Of a stretch of DNA of 64,000 nt, positions 60,712 to 64,000 are shown in pieces. The DNA is from Bemisia tabaci. Taxonomy: Eukaryota; Arthropoda; Insecta; Hemiptera; Aleyrodidae. The stretch spans positions 33,366,098-33,430,097 of the forward strand of contig NC_092796.1 of the NCBI RefSeq assembly GCF_918797505.1, in the 5' to 3' direction. How positions within the stretch are numbered: position 1 is the stretch's first letter; each line of letters opens with the position of its first letter. The notes beneath the pieces were generated by a model. That model did not search any database. It had not been told where the DNA came from and saw only the letters and a list, made by a program, of their open reading frames with translations. A program made the translations under genes and the position numbers.

Positions 60712-61762
60712 CTGCACAGGAAAGAACGCAACAAGGCAAACAAATTAGCATCATCCATTACAGCTTCCTCCATGTCGATTACCCGTGATCTAATTTAACG
60801 GAGGAATGGACATGAAAAATGATGGAACAAGAAATATATCAGTTGGAGAACATTAGGAACAATAGTCATGCTATATTTAGAGTTATGGAGATTCGACTTG
60901 TGTGCAAGTGTACACGACGCCTAAAAAATAAAAGGAACATGAGGAAAAAGGGAAAGAAAAACGAGAAGAGGAAGAAAAATATAAATAAAGTCAAGAAGAA
61001 GAAGAACAAAGGGGTAATAAGAAAGATAGGAGAAAAAGGGGAAAAATAGCAAAAAGAGAGTGATTAAGTTGAGCAGAAAAAGAATGGGGAAAATAAAAGT
61101 AGAGCGATACGAATAAGCGGAGAAAGGAGGAAAAAAAGACTTCCGCCGTTTATTTTATTTATTCCTACCTTTCCCTCTTTTCTATTTTGTCTCCTGTTTT
61201 CTTTTGCTCTCCTTTTTCTTTGTTTTTCCTCCTCTTTTTCTCCTTTTCCCTCCTCCTCTTTTTTTCTTTTTTCTCTTGTTGTTTTTAACCTCCGCTAAAT
61301 TTTGTAGACACTTTCCTATCTGACATAAATCAGGAGTCCCAAACTATTACACATATTTGAAAGATAGAGGAAAATAGTAAAAACAGATACTTTATTCTGT
61401 CCGGATTATGACAAAATGCGTCCGACTAACATAAATGAACTTTAACAGGTTTTCAACATTAAAAGAAGTATTTTCTCCCTCCACCCTATTTGATATTCCG
61501 ATGGCTAACGAAAAATACAGCCTGTCTGCAACCTGACGATTTTGCAGAACGAAGAGAAAACGTCGCCATTTTTTTTTAAATTTAAGGTTAGATTTGCAAT
61601 TTTTTCATACATTACAGCATCATTGCGGCGCATGCAGCGCTCTCCTATAGAATTGGAAAAATAACTAAAATCATCCGCTTGCGAAATTCATACTGTAGAA
61701 TTCGGCGAAGTCGCCAGCTCTTTTTTGCCGAAATTGTCAAGTAGGCGGTATTATTGTCATTA
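60712..61762 (-). other. intron upstream of exon 1; purine-rich then pyrimidine-rich
   Basis: About 60900-61140 is strongly A/G-rich on the plus strand and about 61150-61290 strongly T/C-rich, so the two could pair or form an R-Y mirror. No C1-domain exon is visible. Confidence 0.4.
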
Positions 61763-62007
61763 CTGAGGAAAAACGCCGTATGAACTTTCGAGAGTAGCCA
61801 AATTTCCTTCGATATAATGTTCATTTTCTAAGAGAGTCATGAATATTTCTCCTTTAAACTTTCAGAATCTTTAGGTGAAATTGCGAACATAAATATCCGA
61901 AAAATTGGGTGGAAATTATTCATAAGTTTCTCGGGGAATTTGTGTTTTGTCAAAGGAGATTTGGCAAAACCGGAGGGTTCATACGGCGTTTTTCCTGAAC
62001 GCGGCAG
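61763..62007. mobile_element. family B MITE
   Basis: CTGAGGAAAAACGCCGTATG to CGGCGTTTTTCCTGAACGCG then GCAG, with ATTA on both sides (61759-61762 and 62008-62011). Confidence 0.88.
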
Positions 62008-62289
62008 ATTAGCCATCTATTCTTTTTATGTTCATGCCACTCGTAGATGCAGTCCAAACGAGGCCTCCGAAACGCAGATTCTTTCTTCGCTGCAACTTCA
62101 TACATTCCCAGAATGAAAATACTGATCCGAGATGGACGGGATTGCAAAAGAGAGAAAGGAAGGGCGGGGAACGTAACAAAAAATGGAAGAAAAACTAAAC
62201 GCTTGATGAAAATATTTATACAAATGAATGTGAAATGAGCGGGCGTCGATGGCGTCACATGTGGTGAATTCGCAGAAAGCCTGAGCCGG

Positions 62290-62515
62290 CGAGGACACGG
62301 GGAGACCGTTCCTGTTGCCGCTCTAAAGAGGTGTATTTTTTTCCGAAACGCCCCGCAAAAACCCGACTATGAAATTTTAACTCGGAAAGGCAATTCTGGA
62401 GAGGGAGCCGGTGCTAATTATTTAACTGGACCGACAAAAGTTTCATAAATTCGCGAGAGAAATTAAATTCTCCGAGCTCGCCGCCGCCGCACGCGTTCGT
62501 CCTGCTGAAGTGCCA
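62290..62515. other. GC-rich unique segment with TAAT-type motifs
   Basis: It contains GCTAATTATTTAACTGG, AGAAATTAAATTCTCCG and CTCGCCGCCGCCGCACGCG, with no repeat family or ORF. Inference: possible intronic regulatory element. Confidence 0.25.
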
Positions 62516-62667
62516 ACTTGTTGGTCGGATTGGCGACTTACCAAGGATTTAATGGGCGAGTAGACAAGTTCCGAAATAGTAAAATAAATAACACGTGCTT
62601 TCCCCTCATTGCACGGTCATACTCTCGCACAAAATCGTATTGTTTGTGTCAATTCTGCAACCTCGGA

Positions 62668-62970
62668 TTAGAATGGAGAATTTGCACGCAAATTATTGCT
62701 TCATCTAAAAGGGCTGAAAGAGCCGATTTCGCGGGTCTACTTTTTAAAAATTTTCTTTTGATTTCGGATAGAGTACAAAAATTGATTTAAAAGTGAAAGA
62801 CTGCACCACATAGTGACGTCACCTGGCGGCATTTTCAATTTAAACACATGTATTTAAGCAGATTAGATCATTTTGTGAAATCTCCTCCAAGGATTGTTCA
62901 ATTTATGAACCAAATGTATCCTCGTGTTCAGTGTACCTTGTAGTTTCCACTTAAACAAATCAAATGATGA
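62668..62970 (+). repeat. diverged interspersed repeat Q, copy 2
   Basis: The counterpart of 13066-13345, with the best match around TAGTGACGTCACCTGGCGGC and CTCCTCCAAGGATTGTTCAA. Confidence 0.6.
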
Positions 62971-63289
62971 AATCAAATTTCAGACGCCTGCAAAAGTCTC
63001 CTTTGTTCGGGAAAACGACGATGTACTTATTTTTTCGTTCCCACGATCGTGCGAGTTTTTCGCCACGAAAATTTGACCAACTTTTTGAACATTTTTCTTA
63101 ATGTATATCCGGGAATTGAGAACCGCGCGTCGAATAAGGATATGAAATATGTGGCATCGATGCCAGGTTGCTCGTGCTGATCCACAGAAGAAGGAGCTGG
63201 TCTGATAGGATTTCCGTCGGATTTCGGATTTTTATTGCGAAACGCGAATTGACTCCTTGATTAATTTGACTACTTGACTATAATTTGTC

Positions 63290-63483
63290 GGCCTCTTATG
63301 GTGTAGCGGTTGTGGCTCTATAGCTCTATGATCGGGAGGTCCCAGGTTCGATTCCCGGCCAGGCGACCCAAGTTTGATGGTCTCAAACAATGGTTGCCTG
63401 GGACTGGTTGTTAAGGACGGAGGGGGACGGGACTAAAGGGAAAGATTAGCCCTTGTGGGCTCTTTGAAGGAGTAAAAAAAAAA
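63290..63483 (+). mobile_element. tRNA-derived SINE
   Basis: A tRNA-like head at 63291-63364 has the A box TGGTGTAGCGG (63299-63309) and B box GGTTCGATTCC (63345-63355). An unrelated body of about 110 bp and an A run (63475-63483) follow. The head cannot form a full tRNA acceptor stem, and the body plus tail mark it as a SINE. Confidence 0.8.
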
Positions 63484-63745
63484 TCATAGGGGGCGGAAGC
63501 CCCTCAACCCCTTGGCCTAGTTCTTGCGTCTTCTCGTCTTGGGCTAGAGCTAATTTTTGGCTATATCGAGTCACGTTAAGCGATACAAGCAATATTCGAA
63601 TCCAAAGTTGGTTTGTGTCATAAGCTCGAGTGTAGTGTTACGACTTGAACTTAACGTTCGGCTAATGCCACTCGACTCCTTCATGCGTAATACCCTTCAA
63701 CGACATTACCACGATTCCTGGCAGAGGAAACAGTTAGCCCACTTG

Positions 63746-63995
63746 GGCCGTGCTAAGGAGAAACGCCGTATGAACATTCGAGAGTTGCCAAATTTCCTTC
63801 GATAAATATTTATTTCCGAGGAAAGCTATGAGTATTTTTCCTTGAAATTATCAGGAACTTTAGTTGAAATTGTGAACAAAATTATCTGAAAAATTGGAGG
63901 AAAAATATGTAGAAACTTTCGCAAAAGTTTGCGATTATCAAAGGATATTTGGCAACGCCTGAAGGTTCATACGGCGTTTTTCCTTAGCACGGCAG
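63746..63995. mobile_element. family B MITE at the window edge
   Basis: GGGCCGTGCTAAGGAGAAAC to TTTTTCCTTAGCACGGCAG, flanked by ACTTG at 63741-63745 and 63996-64000. The right flank is cut by the window end. Confidence 0.88.
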
Positions 63996-64000
63996 ACTTG

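Noticed and set aside
63291..63364. Functional tRNA gene
   Set aside because: The acceptor stem does not pair fully, and the sequence continues into a SINE body with an A tail.
60712..64000. C1-domain exon of unc-13 in the window
   Set aside because: No H-x(12)-C-x2-C…C-x2-C pattern could be read on the minus strand here.

Overview
The window is insect-type nuclear DNA: one large intron-rich gene on the minus strand, surrounded and invaded by many short non-autonomous DNA transposons. GT-AG introns, tRNA-derived SINEs, a TATA plus TCAGT arthropod core promoter, TTAGG-like repeats and an insect-like Unc-13 sequence support an insect. The repeat style would fit a hemipteran such as a whitefly, but I cannot prove the species.

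From about 60.7 kb down to 23.05 kb the minus strand carries the 3' half of unc-13 (Munc13 family, presynaptic vesicle priming). I placed 20 exon positions, one of which has two alternative versions. Every splice phase closes, giving about 1,090 codons to a stop at 23048. The order is C1-C2B linker (exons 1-2), C2B (2-5), MUN domain with MHD1 and MHD2 (6-16), and the C-terminal C2C domain (17-20). The C1 domain and everything upstream lie beyond 64 kb.

Two features of this gene stand out. First, the exon just before C2B exists twice (57745-57851 and 55660-55766), with the same length and phases but different sequence, as expected of mutually exclusive exons. Second, the intron after exon 7 starts with an 18-bp tandem array whose units each carry GTGAG at the position and phase of the real splice donor. 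There are 12 in-frame decoy 5' splice sites, and the reading frame stays open through them.

From 1 to 23 kb no conserved gene is visible. There is a good core promoter (6082-6117) ahead of a small ORF with a signal-peptide-like start and a 21-bp tandem repeat (6214-6495). There is also a possible terminal exon of a Gly/Pro/Ala-rich protein (12868-12966). The rest is MITEs, SINE fragments, microsatellites and minisatellites.

At least ten MITE or foldback families recur through the window. Several have 8-bp target duplications of hAT type (GACCGATC, GTGGCGAG, TATGTAAT, GTTCGTTA, CTAGGGAT), and some are nested, which gives a relative order of insertion. Most unc-13 introns are largely built from such elements.
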